A DNA stretch of 6,008 nucleotides from Pseudomonadota bacterium (GCA_018812385.1 JAHJDU010000055.1:1-6008), one strand, 5' to 3'; counted from the stretch's first letter, positions 1-5,891 are shown. The notes: a model not told the origin generated them from the sequence alone. A program made the numbers and translations.

Positions 1-978
1 ATCGTTATCCTCTTTCCAAGGATCAATTATTATTATTTTTTCAAACCTGTGGTCAATAAATATATTAATTTTTGTATGAATTCCGGAAGGAACTAAAATA
101 TTAATATCTTCGCCTGGTTTCATATATTCATTGTAAAGATCAATAATAGGTCCGAACATGTCAGTTTCAACCCTGACATGTCGTTTTAAAAACCCGGGAC
201 CTAAAGAATGGGTTACAAGGATGACACTGCTTAATTTATCCGGGTCCATTATTTTATTGTTTTCAGGGCTGTTTACAACAAGGGTTATGAGTGTTTCCCC
301 CGTCACATAGCTGCCGGAATGGGGCGTATAGGATAAAATAGTTCCCTTATCCTGATTCAGGTCCTTCTTTGAAATAATTTCTGAAATATGAAGATTGTGA
401 TTTTTTATAATTGCAGCTGCTTTTTCCAGTCGTAATCCGTTTATATCCGGCATAACCATGCCTATTGGATTGACTCCCCGGCTGACAAGCAGATGGCAGA
501 AAGATTCTTTTAAGGCAAAGGAAAACGGGCCTGGATACTGTTCAATAATATGGTCTTTTGGAGTTTTTGAAGAATAGGTAAACGAGACCTGCCCTTTTTT
601 AAATTCATTTTTTTCAAGGAGAATCAAGGCCTGTTTAAGTGGGATTTGTCTTAAATCCGGAACGCTGTTTTCTTTTGGTCCTTTTGAAATATAAATAATG
701 ACATCCCTGCCCTTTTTTATGGTGGCACCTGGCTTTGGGTCCTGGGAAATAACATTATGCCTGGGAATCTTATCATCATACTGGGTCCCATGCAGTTTTG
801 CGTTTAATCCCATGCTGGTCAGGGTTTCTAAAACATATATAATGTTTTTGCCGGTTAATTCAGGCAAAATGATTTCATCTGCGCTCTGCGTAAAAACACG
901 GACTGAGTAATAGGCAATGGCGCCGGCAATGAAAAATACCATTGAAAAAATAAATGCGTATTTTAAAAATGATTTCAC
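1..978 (-). CDS. PASTA-domain membrane-anchored protein (3' end beyond window)
   Basis: I translated this frame by hand; it is open from a GTG at 978-976 to base 1 (326 codons, no stop), so the C-terminus is missing. Residues about 5-24 form one hydrophobic segment (AFIFSMVFFIAGAIAYY), an uncleaved anchor or signal-anchor. Three PASTA-like repeats follow at about 35-100, 101-168 and 169-237. They show the usual P-x-L/I-x-G start, a helix, and a QDPKPG-type turn before a final strand (QDPKPGATIKKG, QYPGPFSFALKES, YTPHSGSYVTGET). A beta-rich tail follows (about 245-326). PASTA repeats bind peptidoglycan or beta-lactams in Ser/Thr kinases and PBPs, but no kinase or transpeptidase domain is visible, so the function is unknown; envelope location is inferred. 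The GTG overlaps the rsmB stop as GTGA. No ATG lies between the upstream in-frame TAA and this GTG, and no well-spaced Shine-Dalgarno is seen, which suggests coupled re-initiation. The next ATG is codon 13, inside the hydrophobic segment. Confidence 0.85.
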   Translation of the reverse strand, partial: MKSFLKYAFIFSMVFFIAGAIAYYSVRVFTQSADEIILPELTGKNIIYVLETLTSMGLNAKLHGTQYDDKIPRHNVISQDPKPGATIKKGRDVIIYISKGPKENSVPDLRQIPLKQALILLEKNEFKKGQVSFTYSSKTPKDHIIEQYPGPFSFALKESFCHLLVSRGVNPIGMVMPDINGLRLEKAAAIIKNHNLHISEIISKKDLNQDKGTILSYTPHSGSYVTGETLITLVVNSPENNKIMDPDKLSSVILVTHSLGPGFLKRHVRVETDMFGPIIDLYNEYMKPGEDINILVPSGIHTKINIFIDHRFEKIIIIDPWKEDND

Positions 979-2364
979 CTGGGGTCTTTGGATTTCCTTT
1001 TTAGTCGTACGGCAAAAAAACCATCCATATTATTTGCATCAGGATATGTTTTCAAAAATCCTTCCTCTGATATTAATCGGGATATTAAACTGGTTTTTAA
1101 TTTATAATAATTACCAGATTCAAAATCTTTATCAATTGAAAAATCTTTTCTTTTTTCTAAAAAGGGTTGAATTACATCTTCATTTTCTTCTTTTTCACAG
1201 GAACACACGGCATAGACAAGGAGCCCGCCCGGTTTAACCAGGTTTGCTGCAGCATTGAGCATTTTTTTTTTGCTGTGATGAAAGCCGGGCAATATCATTT
1301 TTTGAGCATTTCCATTTTGTGTCAGGATTACGTCGGATTACTCCAAGCCCTGTACAGGGGGCATCAATCAGGACACGGTCAAAATAAAAGTCAAAATCCT
1401 TGATAGTGGTTTTTAAAAGATTCAAAGGTTTTGTCTGGATAATATCAATGCCCAGCCTTTTTGATTCCAATTGAAGGGATTCAAGTTTTTTAGATTCAAT
1501 ATCTGCCGCAATAATTATCCCTTTGTTTTCCATGAGCTGGGCAATATGCCCTGTTTTTCCTCCAAGACCTGCACAGGCATCCAGAATTTTCTCTCCTGGT
1601 TTGGGTGCCAGAAACTGGGTAACAATCTGTGTTGCTTCATCCTGGACTTGAAATAATCCAAGTTTAAATGTTTCAAATTCATGGATAGGTATGCTGGGGT
1701 TGGTAAAGCTGATTCCCTGTGAAGCATAATCAGTCAGTTGGATGTTTTTTGCGACTAAAGAAAGGCTTTTGGCAAGGGATTGTCTATCGCTTTTTAAAGT
1801 ATTGGTTCTCAGCGTGATCTGGGGAATGGTATTGATTTGTTGGCAAAGCAAGCATGTTTTTTCAAATCCAAAGGCATGGTTCCATTTTTTGGAAAGCCAT
1901 AAAGGCAGGGAAAATTTTACAGAAATAAATTTGGCTCTATTATCTTTTGCGTCTGGAAAAGGGACCTTTGAAAAGTTGTCTGCTGCATTTCTTAACACTG
2001 CATTAATAAATCCAGCAGCTTTTTTGTCTAAAAGTTTTTTTGCAATATTAACTATTGTGTTAATCGCGGCAAAGACAGGGATCCTGTCCATATTTAAAAT
2101 TTGAAAAAGGGCTACCCTTAATAAATATAAAGTTGTTATATTTATTTTTTCCAAAGGTGTATTTGAAAATGCACGAAGGATCCAATCAATGGATTCTCGT
2201 TGACGAAGAACTCCAAATATCAGTGCATTACAAAGGCTTCTATCATTTTTGGAAAGAAAGGATATCTCTTCTGAATGATTTTCCAGGCTTTTATCAAGAT
2301 TATGAAATGAATTGTCCCAGGAAACCAGAACGCTTACAGCTATGTGTCTTGGGTCGTTAATCAT
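975..2364 (-). CDS. rsmB: 16S rRNA (cytosine-967-C5)-methyltransferase RsmB, interrupted by a one-base frameshift
   Basis: RsmB (Sun/Fmu) uses SAM to make m5C967 in 16S rRNA. The N-terminal NusB-like RNA-binding domain spans about residues 5-130, ending in the typical GFINAVLRN. The Rossmann methyltransferase follows: SAM motif ILDACAGLGGKTG from about 258, acidic motif II AADIESKK, and motif IV DAPCTGLG with Cys337. The frame then breaks in ten A's (1262-1271, read as T on the plus strand) and ends early at a TAA (1236-1234, 376 aa). The other frame continues the homology: KKMLNAAANLVKPGGLLVYAVCS, with the nucleophile Cys at 1205-1203 (about 387 after repair; E. coli Cys389), then the family tail MDGFFAVRL and stop at 977-975. 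With nine A's the product would be 462 aa, near the family length. The encoded N-terminal piece therefore lacks the catalytic cysteine. This may be sequencing error, genuine mutation, or slippage-rescued expression. The start overlaps the fmt stop as ATGA. Confidence 0.9.
1262..1271 (-). other. A10 homopolymer frameshift site in rsmB
   Basis: On the coding strand the codons read CAG, then C plus ten A's, then TGCTC. Ten A's give QKKNAQCCSKPG and a stop. Nine A's give QQKKMLNAAANLV, which matches RsmB proteins across the join. An A run of this length is a classic spot for indel error and for RNA-polymerase slippage. Confidence 0.9.
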
Positions 2365-3326
2365 GCAAGATCAAATCTTACAAGAGGATCAATTTTGTGG
2401 CCGCATAAAAATTGTCTGGCCTTCAATCGTTTTCCAGATGTTCCCATCAGCTCCAGAATAATAAGGCTGCCTTTGCCCGTGGCAACATGAATCCCTTGTT
2501 TATCGCATTGAAAAATAACGCCGGGCGCATGACGGATCAGGATATCAGAAAAAGGGGTATCAGAGGGGGTGGCTTTATAAATTTTGATTATTTTATTCCC
2601 AAGAAGGGTGAATGCTCCGGGCCAGGGGGTCATGGCGTTAATGTGGGCACAGATCTGCTCGTTGGAAAGATTCCAGTTAATTTTGCCATCGCCTTTTTGT
2701 AGCATTTTTACATAAGTTGCCTTTGAATGATCCTGGGGAGTCGGGTCAAGACGATTGTCCAGAATGGCATGAAGGGTTTCTACAATAAGATCAGCACTGA
2801 TTAGTCCCAGCCTGTCATGGATATCCTGGGCTGTATCCTGATCAGATATGAGGGTTGAAGATGACAGCAAAAGGTTGCCTGCATCCAGTTCTTTTGCCAT
2901 GACCATGGTGGTAACCCCGGTTGTCCTGTCCATGTTCAGAATAGATGCCTGGATAGGAGAAGCTCCCCTGTATCTGGGTAAAAGGGATGCATGGATATTA
3001 ATGGGCATTATTTTAGGAATGTTTAAAATCTCCTGGGAAAGGATCTGACCAAAGGCTGCTACAACAAAAAAATCAGGATTAAGGGATAAAAGCTTGTCTC
3101 TGGCTTCTTCTGTATTGAGATTTTCCGGTTGAAAAACATCAAGGCCAAGGTTTAGCGCAGCCGTCTTAACAGGTGAGGGTGCAAGTTTTTTTCCTCTGCC
3201 CCTGGGCCTGTCCGGCTGGGTGACCACAAGGCTGATAAAAAAATCATCCTGTGCTGCCAGTTTCTGCAAAGCAGGTACACTGAAATCAGGTGTTCCCATG
3301 TAGATTATATGGGTCCTGTGTCTCAC
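2361..3326 (-). CDS. fmt: methionyl-tRNA formyltransferase Fmt
   Basis: Transfers a formyl group from 10-formyl-THF to Met-tRNAi in the cytoplasm, preparing the initiator tRNA. The 321 aa length matches the family (E. coli 315). The N-terminal formyltransferase domain opens with IIYMGTPDFSVPALQKL. The folate/catalytic signature INIHASLLPRYRGASPIQ carries Asn110 and His112, and Asp148 lies in KELDAGNLL; the spacing matches the E. coli N106/H108/D144 triad. The C-terminal tRNA-binding OB-like domain begins around residue 207 (KINWNLSNEQICAHINAMTPWPGAFT). The start is GTG at 3326-3324, overlapping the def stop as GTGA, with an AGGA Shine-Dalgarno at 3336-3333, six bases upstream. Codon 10 is an ATG at the family-conserved MGTPDF, a possible shorter start, but the SD favours the GTG. 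The stop overlaps rsmB as ATGA. Its partner Def is encoded immediately upstream. Confidence 0.97.
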   Translation of the reverse strand: MRHRTHIIYMGTPDFSVPALQKLAAQDDFFISLVVTQPDRPRGRGKKLAPSPVKTAALNLGLDVFQPENLNTEEARDKLLSLNPDFFVVAAFGQILSQEILNIPKIMPINIHASLLPRYRGASPIQASILNMDRTTGVTTMVMAKELDAGNLLLSSSTLISDQDTAQDIHDRLGLISADLIVETLHAILDNRLDPTPQDHSKATYVKMLQKGDGKINWNLSNEQICAHINAMTPWPGAFTLLGNKIIKIYKATPSDTPFSDILIRHAPGVIFQCDKQGIHVATGKGSLIILELMGTSGKRLKARQFLCGHKIDPLVRFDLA

Positions 3327-3847
3327 TGATCATCCTGTATTTTTGCCATCTTTTTTTTATACATGGTTCTTTTTAAGACGCTGATCCTGTCGATAAATAA
3401 GATGCCATCAAGATGATCGATTTCATGCTGCATGATGATGGCAAGAATACCCTCTGCATAAAAGTCAACTTTTTGGCCTTTAATATCAAGTGCCCGGACT
3501 GTCACCTTTTCATATCGTTTTACATCTGAGTTATAGTCAACAACGCTTAAACATGCCTCTTTTTCAGAAACAATACTGCCGGAACCGGCTATGATTTCAG
3601 GGTTTATTAATGCTGTAAATTCTTGAATCGAGTCATCCTTATCTGGATTTGCTGCATTAGAGTCATAAACAATAACCCTTTTGTTTACACCTACCTGGGG
3701 GGCGGCAAGCCCGACACCTGGTGCGGCAAACATGGTTTCTCCCATGTCGGCAATCAAATTTTTTATGTCCTCATCAATGGTGTCAACCTTAACAGAGGGC
3801 TGCAATAAGGATTTTTCAGGATATGTTAAGATTTTTAGAATAGCCAT
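3323..3847 (-). CDS. def: peptide deformylase
   Basis: Metalloenzyme that removes the N-formyl group from nascent proteins, reversing the modification installed by Fmt. All three deformylase motifs are present in 174 aa (E. coli 169): GVGLAAPQ at 44-51, EACLS at 97-101 and HEIDH at 141-145. Cys99, His141 and His145 are the expected metal ligands, and Glu142 is the catalytic acid/base. The second motif has Ala where EGCLS is usual, a mild variation next to the ligand cysteine. A lysine-rich tail (KRTMYKKKMAKIQ) ends the protein. The ATG lies 32 nt inside the end of ribF, read in another frame. Upstream is only a weak purine stretch (AGAGAAAA), so translation probably depends on ribosomes finishing ribF. 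The stop is shared with the fmt start (GTGA). Confidence 0.97.
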   Translation of the reverse strand: MAILKILTYPEKSLLQPSVKVDTIDEDIKNLIADMGETMFAAPGVGLAAPQVGVNKRVIVYDSNAANPDKDDSIQEFTALINPEIIAGSGSIVSEKEACLSVVDYNSDVKRYEKVTVRALDIKGQKVDFYAEGILAIIMQHEIDHLDGILFIDRISVLKRTMYKKKMAKIQDDQ

Positions 3848-4778
3848 TTTTCTCTAAAATGTCCTTTGCAATTTTAATATCTTTTTCAATCTGCTCGGAA
3901 AGCTCCTGAATACTGGAAAATTTTTTTTCATCCCTTAGTTTTTTAACCATATTGATACGGATTCTTGTATTATAAATGTCATGGTTAAAATCAAGGATAT
4001 GCACTTCAATGGTAAACATCTGGTCACCAAAGGTCGGTGCGAATCCAATATTGGCAACTCCCCAGAAATTTCCTTTGGTCGTTTCCACATTGACGGCATA
4101 AACACCTATTTTGGGGCAGAGTTCATCATGAAGTTTGATATTGGCCGTGGGAAATCCCAGCTGGCTTCCTCCGCGTTGCCGGCCTTTGATAACTTTTCCC
4201 CGGATTTGATAATGCCGACCAAGGTATTTCATGGCCTGATCAACTTTTCCTTTCATGACGATTTCACGTATTCTTGTACTGCTGATCCGTTCCAGATCTG
4301 AACCTGTATTATTTATCCAGGGAGATACAATGGTTTCAAATCCCAGTCGGCCTTCTTGTTCTTTTAAAAGTTCAATATTTCCCTGCCTGTCTTTTCCAAA
4401 TAAATAGTCTGCACCAATAATGATCGCTTTCATCCCGATTTTATTCACAAGAATTTTTTCAATAAAATCATGGGCAGTAATGGCGGCAAATGCCTTGTTA
4501 AATGGGATACACAATAATATGTCGATTCCACACTTTTCAATGAGTTCTACTTTCTGGTCTCGTCTGGTAATCAGGGGCGGACCTGAAAGCCCCAATGCTT
4601 TTAAGGGGTGTGGATCAAAGGTTATGGCGATCGATGTACCATGAAGTTGTCTTGCTTTTTCTATCACTTGCTGAAAAAGGCTCTGGTGACCTTTATGAAC
4701 CCCATCAAAGTTGCCGATGGTAATGACAGCATTTTTAAAGGGGTTGTTAATTTGATTTATATTTTCAATTAATTCCAT
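3816..4778 (-). CDS. ribF: bifunctional riboflavin kinase / FAD synthetase RibF
   Basis: Phosphorylates riboflavin to FMN, then adenylates FMN to FAD, in the cytoplasm. At 320 aa it matches prokaryotic RibF (E. coli 313). The N-terminal FAD synthetase (nucleotidyltransferase) domain has IGNFDGVHKGH at 21-31, FDPHP at 54-58, the IGADYLFGKDRQG stretch around 121-133, and SSTRIRE at 166-172. The C-terminal flavokinase domain has RGGSQLGFPTAN at 202-213 (the GxPTAN metal/ATP motif), GVYAVNV from 225, and IEVHILDF, whose Glu258 corresponds to the conserved flavokinase glutamate. The ATG at 4778 has an AAAAGG Shine-Dalgarno at 4789-4784 with five bases between. It is the first gene of the five-gene leftward operon, and its last 32 nt overlap def. 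No FMN riboswitch is visible in the short leader. Confidence 0.97.
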   Translation of the reverse strand: MELIENINQINNPFKNAVITIGNFDGVHKGHQSLFQQVIEKARQLHGTSIAITFDPHPLKALGLSGPPLITRRDQKVELIEKCGIDILLCIPFNKAFAAITAHDFIEKILVNKIGMKAIIIGADYLFGKDRQGNIELLKEQEGRLGFETIVSPWINNTGSDLERISSTRIREIVMKGKVDQAMKYLGRHYQIRGKVIKGRQRGGSQLGFPTANIKLHDELCPKIGVYAVNVETTKGNFWGVANIGFAPTFGDQMFTIEVHILDFNHDIYNTRIRINMVKKLRDEKKFSSIQELSEQIEKDIKIAKDILEKNGYSKNLNIS

Positions 4779-4783
4779 GGTTA

Positions 4784-4789
4784 CCTTTT
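4784..4789 (-). promoter_or_regulatory. ribF ribosome-binding site
   Basis: AAAAGG on the minus strand, five bases (TAACC) before the ribF ATG. It is the only clear Shine-Dalgarno in the operon apart from the AGGA before fmt, and it supports the start at 4778. Confidence 0.7.
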
Positions 4790-4807
4790 AAATTTGGAAC
4801 AATAATC

Positions 4808-4836
4808 TTTACAAAATTTATAAACAAATATATATA
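4808..4836 (+). promoter_or_regulatory. candidate promoter for the tRNA-Leu pair
   Basis: Plus strand: TTTACA at 4808-4813 (5/6 to TTGACA), exactly 17 nt, then TATATA at 4831-4836 (4/6). Transcription would begin near 4843, leaving a 5' leader of roughly 58 nt for processing before the first tRNA at 4901. Confidence 0.5.
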
Positions 4837-4859
4837 GCCTAACTGTCATTTTTAAGCAA
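4831..4859 (-). promoter_or_regulatory. candidate sigma70-type promoter for the ribF operon
   Basis: Minus strand: TTGCTT at 4859-4854 (3/6 to TTGACA), a 17-nt spacer, then TATATA at 4836-4831 (4/6 to TATAAT). Transcription would start near 4824, giving a leader of about 45 nt before the ribF ATG. The -35 is weak and the region is AT-rich, so this is only a candidate. It uses the same six -10 bases as the plus-strand tRNA promoter candidate. Confidence 0.4.
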
Positions 4860-4900
4860 TCTTTAATTGCCTGGAACAAGGCAGCAGAGGACAGCTTAGT

Positions 4901-4987
4901 GCCGAAGTGGCGGAATTGGTAGACGCACCAGTTTCAGGGACTGGCGAGCGTATGCTTGTGGGAGTTCGAATCTCCCCTTCGGCACCA
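4901..4987 (+). tRNA. tRNA-Leu (anticodon CAG)
   Basis: Reads CUG leucine codons. The acceptor stem GCCGAAG pairs perfectly with CTTCGGC, followed by discriminator A and an encoded CCA. The anticodon stem CCAGT/ACTGG encloses the loop TTCAGGG, giving anticodon CAG. A long class II variable arm (CGAGC/GCTTG around GTAT) and the T arm GGGAG-TTCGAAT-CTCCC are present. The long variable arm and A73 are typical of tRNA-Leu. It is 19 nt upstream of a second tRNA-Leu with a nearly identical 5' half. Confidence 0.96.
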
Positions 4988-5006
4988 GACACAACAAAAC
5001 GTTCAA

Positions 5007-5091
5007 GCCGAAGTGGTGGAATTGGTAGACACGCTAGACTTAGGATCTAGTACCGCGAGGTGTGGAGGTTCAAGTCCTCTCTTCGGTACCA
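5007..5091 (+). tRNA. tRNA-Leu (anticodon TAG)
   Basis: Reads CUA and, by wobble, other CUN leucine codons. The acceptor stem GCCGAAG pairs with CTTCGGT, so position 1-72 is a G-U wobble where the first tRNA has G-C; discriminator A and encoded CCA follow. The anticodon stem CTAGA/TCTAG encloses CTTAGGA, giving anticodon TAG. The variable arm is ACC-GCGA-GGT and the T arm GGAGG-TTCAAGT-CCTCT. It is probably co-transcribed with the preceding tRNA-Leu and ends just before a terminator. Confidence 0.96.
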
Positions 5092-5099
5092 TATAATTA

Positions 5100-5129
5100 A
5101 CGGGAATCATTACAGATTCCCGTTTTTTT
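5100..5129 (+). terminator. rho-independent terminator of the tRNA-Leu unit
   Basis: Perfect 9-bp stem ACGGGAATC / GATTCCCGT with the 6-nt loop ATTACA, running into seven T's (5123-5129). It starts nine bases after the CCA end of the second tRNA, so it ends the tRNA transcript and insulates the toxin-antitoxin genes downstream. Confidence 0.9.
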
Positions 5130-5244
5130 ATGGGGTCAAAAGATGGTGCGTATGGTGCAAGCTGATCAATACCTTGTGTAACAGCCGATAGTAAAACAGC
5201 AGCTAATATTCCAGTTAAAAGAAATCTACAAATTTCTATTGCTT

Positions 5245-5266
5245 AATGTACAAAATTTTATACATT
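5245..5266. promoter_or_regulatory. 22-bp palindrome, probable toxin-antitoxin operator
   Basis: Arms AATGTA (5245-5250) and TACATT (5261-5266) flank a centre containing AAAATTTT, so 10 of 11 pairs match; only C5251/A5260 break symmetry. It lies just upstream of the toxin start and overlaps the likely promoter. Type II antitoxins with an XRE helix-turn-helix usually repress their own operon from such sites. That role is inferred. Confidence 0.55.
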
Positions 5267-5277
5267 CATAATATGAA
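5265..5277. promoter_or_regulatory. 13-bp palindrome over the toxin start codon
   Basis: TTCATA and TATGAA form perfect arms around a single central A. It abuts the 22-bp palindrome and includes the toxin ATG at 5273-5275 and the -10-like CATAAT (5267-5272). It may be a second antitoxin half-site or simply chance in AT-rich DNA. Confidence 0.35.
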
Positions 5278-5608
5278 AATAATAAACTTTGTTGGAACTT
5301 CCCTGGATGATATTAAAAGTTTTTCTGAAAAAGTGAGACAGAGAATCGGATATCAGCTTTATAGAATTCAAAAGGGTGAAGATCCCAATGACTGGAAGCC
5401 CATGAAAAGCATTGGCCAGGGAGTTAGAGAGATCCGGATCACAGTAAAGGATCAATACAGAGTAATTTATATTGCTTCGATTTCAGATAAAATATATGTC
5501 CTGCATGCTTTTAAAAAGAAATCTCAGAAGACAGAAAAGCATGATCTGGATACTGCTAAACGCCATCTAAAGGCAATACAGATGGATAAAGGAGGACAAA
5601 ATGGATAA
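5273..5608 (+). CDS. HigB/Gp49-like toxin of a type II toxin-antitoxin system
   Basis: The 111-aa protein resembles the phage-derived Gp49-like/HigB toxin family (RelE/ParE superfamily fold, Pfam PF05973), judged by the family pattern: an N-terminal FVGTSLDDIKSF, then GYQLYRIQKGEDPNDWKPMKSIGQGVREIRI, then YRVIYIA and IYVLHAFKKKSQKTEKHDLDTAKRHLK. Related toxins are ribosome-dependent mRNA endonucleases; that activity is inferred. I chose the ATG at 5273 because MKIINFVGTSLDD matches where such proteins begin. An in-frame ATG at 5246 would add nine residues, but it lies inside the putative operator. No Shine-Dalgarno precedes the ATG. The gene overlaps the antitoxin by 8 nt (order toxin then antitoxin, as in higBA). 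The last residues (DKGGQNG) are encoded by the antitoxin's ribosome-binding site. Confidence 0.88.
   Translation: MKIINFVGTSLDDIKSFSEKVRQRIGYQLYRIQKGEDPNDWKPMKSIGQGVREIRITVKDQYRVIYIASISDKIYVLHAFKKKSQKTEKHDLDTAKRHLKAIQMDKGGQNG
5591..5596 (+). promoter_or_regulatory. strong antitoxin ribosome-binding site
   Basis: GGAGGA four bases before the antitoxin ATG at 5601, inside the 3' end of the toxin gene. The toxin has no such site, so antitoxin is probably translated more often per mRNA, as toxin-first operons need. Confidence 0.8.
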
Positions 5609-5891
5609 TCAAATTACGGAATCAAGCGGGGATGTTTTTAAGGATTTTGGTTTTTACCGGGAACAATCAGATAAGCTGACCATTAAATCATATCTGATGG
5701 CTGAAGTTGAAACTTACATAAAAAAGAAAGGTATTACCCAGGATCAGGCATCCAAAGTAATGGGTGTTTCCAGACCAAGGATCAGTGATGTAATGCGGGG
5801 TAAAATCGATAAATTTACCATTGATTCCCTGGTTGATATGTTAACAAAGGCAGGGCTCCATATCGCTGTTACCGTTGAACACGCAGCCTGA
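5601..5891 (+). CDS. XRE-family antitoxin (HigA-like)
   Basis: The 96-aa protein has a central to C-terminal helix-turn-helix (about residues 43-75: KKGITQDQASKVMGVSRPRISDVMRGKIDKFTIDSL), of the XRE/HTH_37 type that accompanies Gp49-like toxins. The pattern is ITQDQASKVMGVS for helices 1-2 and RPRISDVMRG for the recognition helix. The N-terminal part (MDNQITESSGDVFKDFGF) is the usual 'VF.DLGF' lead-in of this antitoxin group and probably contributes to toxin contact. It neutralises the toxin and is expected to repress the operon by binding the palindromes at 5245-5277; both roles are inferred. The start is well supported by GGAGGA. It overlaps the toxin by 8 nt and ends in TGA. No terminator is seen after it. 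Confidence 0.9.
   Translation: MDNQITESSGDVFKDFGFYREQSDKLTIKSYLMAEVETYIKKKGITQDQASKVMGVSRPRISDVMRGKIDKFTIDSLVDMLTKAGLHIAVTVEHAA

Noticed and set aside
975..1298. Separate 107-aa gene beginning MILPGFHHSKKKMLN
   Set aside because: From KKMLN onward this is the C-terminal part of RsmB after the frameshift; the first residues are out-of-frame sequence, so it is not an independent gene.
1742..2104. Plus-strand open frame opposite rsmB, and similar plus-strand frames opposite fmt, def and ribF
   Set aside because: They lie antisense to well-recognised proteins, have no family resemblance, and are explained as shadow frames.
4868..4883. Small hairpin TGCCT-GGAACA-AGGCA before the first tRNA
   Set aside because: Only five base pairs and no T run; likely part of the tRNA 5' leader, with no support for a terminator or regulatory role.
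4779..4900. FMN riboswitch upstream of ribF
   Set aside because: The gap to the tRNA is only about 120 nt, the inferred leader about 45 nt, and no RFN-like conserved elements are visible.
5069..5091. attB-like tRNA-Leu 3' end for an integrated element
   Set aside because: No second copy of the 3' end and no integrase in the window, so integration cannot be shown.
5143..5158. Direct repeat of ATGGTGC
   Set aside because: Only seven bases and two copies; too short to support an att site or repeat element.
5246..5272. Upstream ATG for the toxin (nine extra residues)
   Set aside because: It lies inside the 22-bp palindrome and promoter region, has no Shine-Dalgarno, and the family typically begins at MKIINFVGTSLDD.
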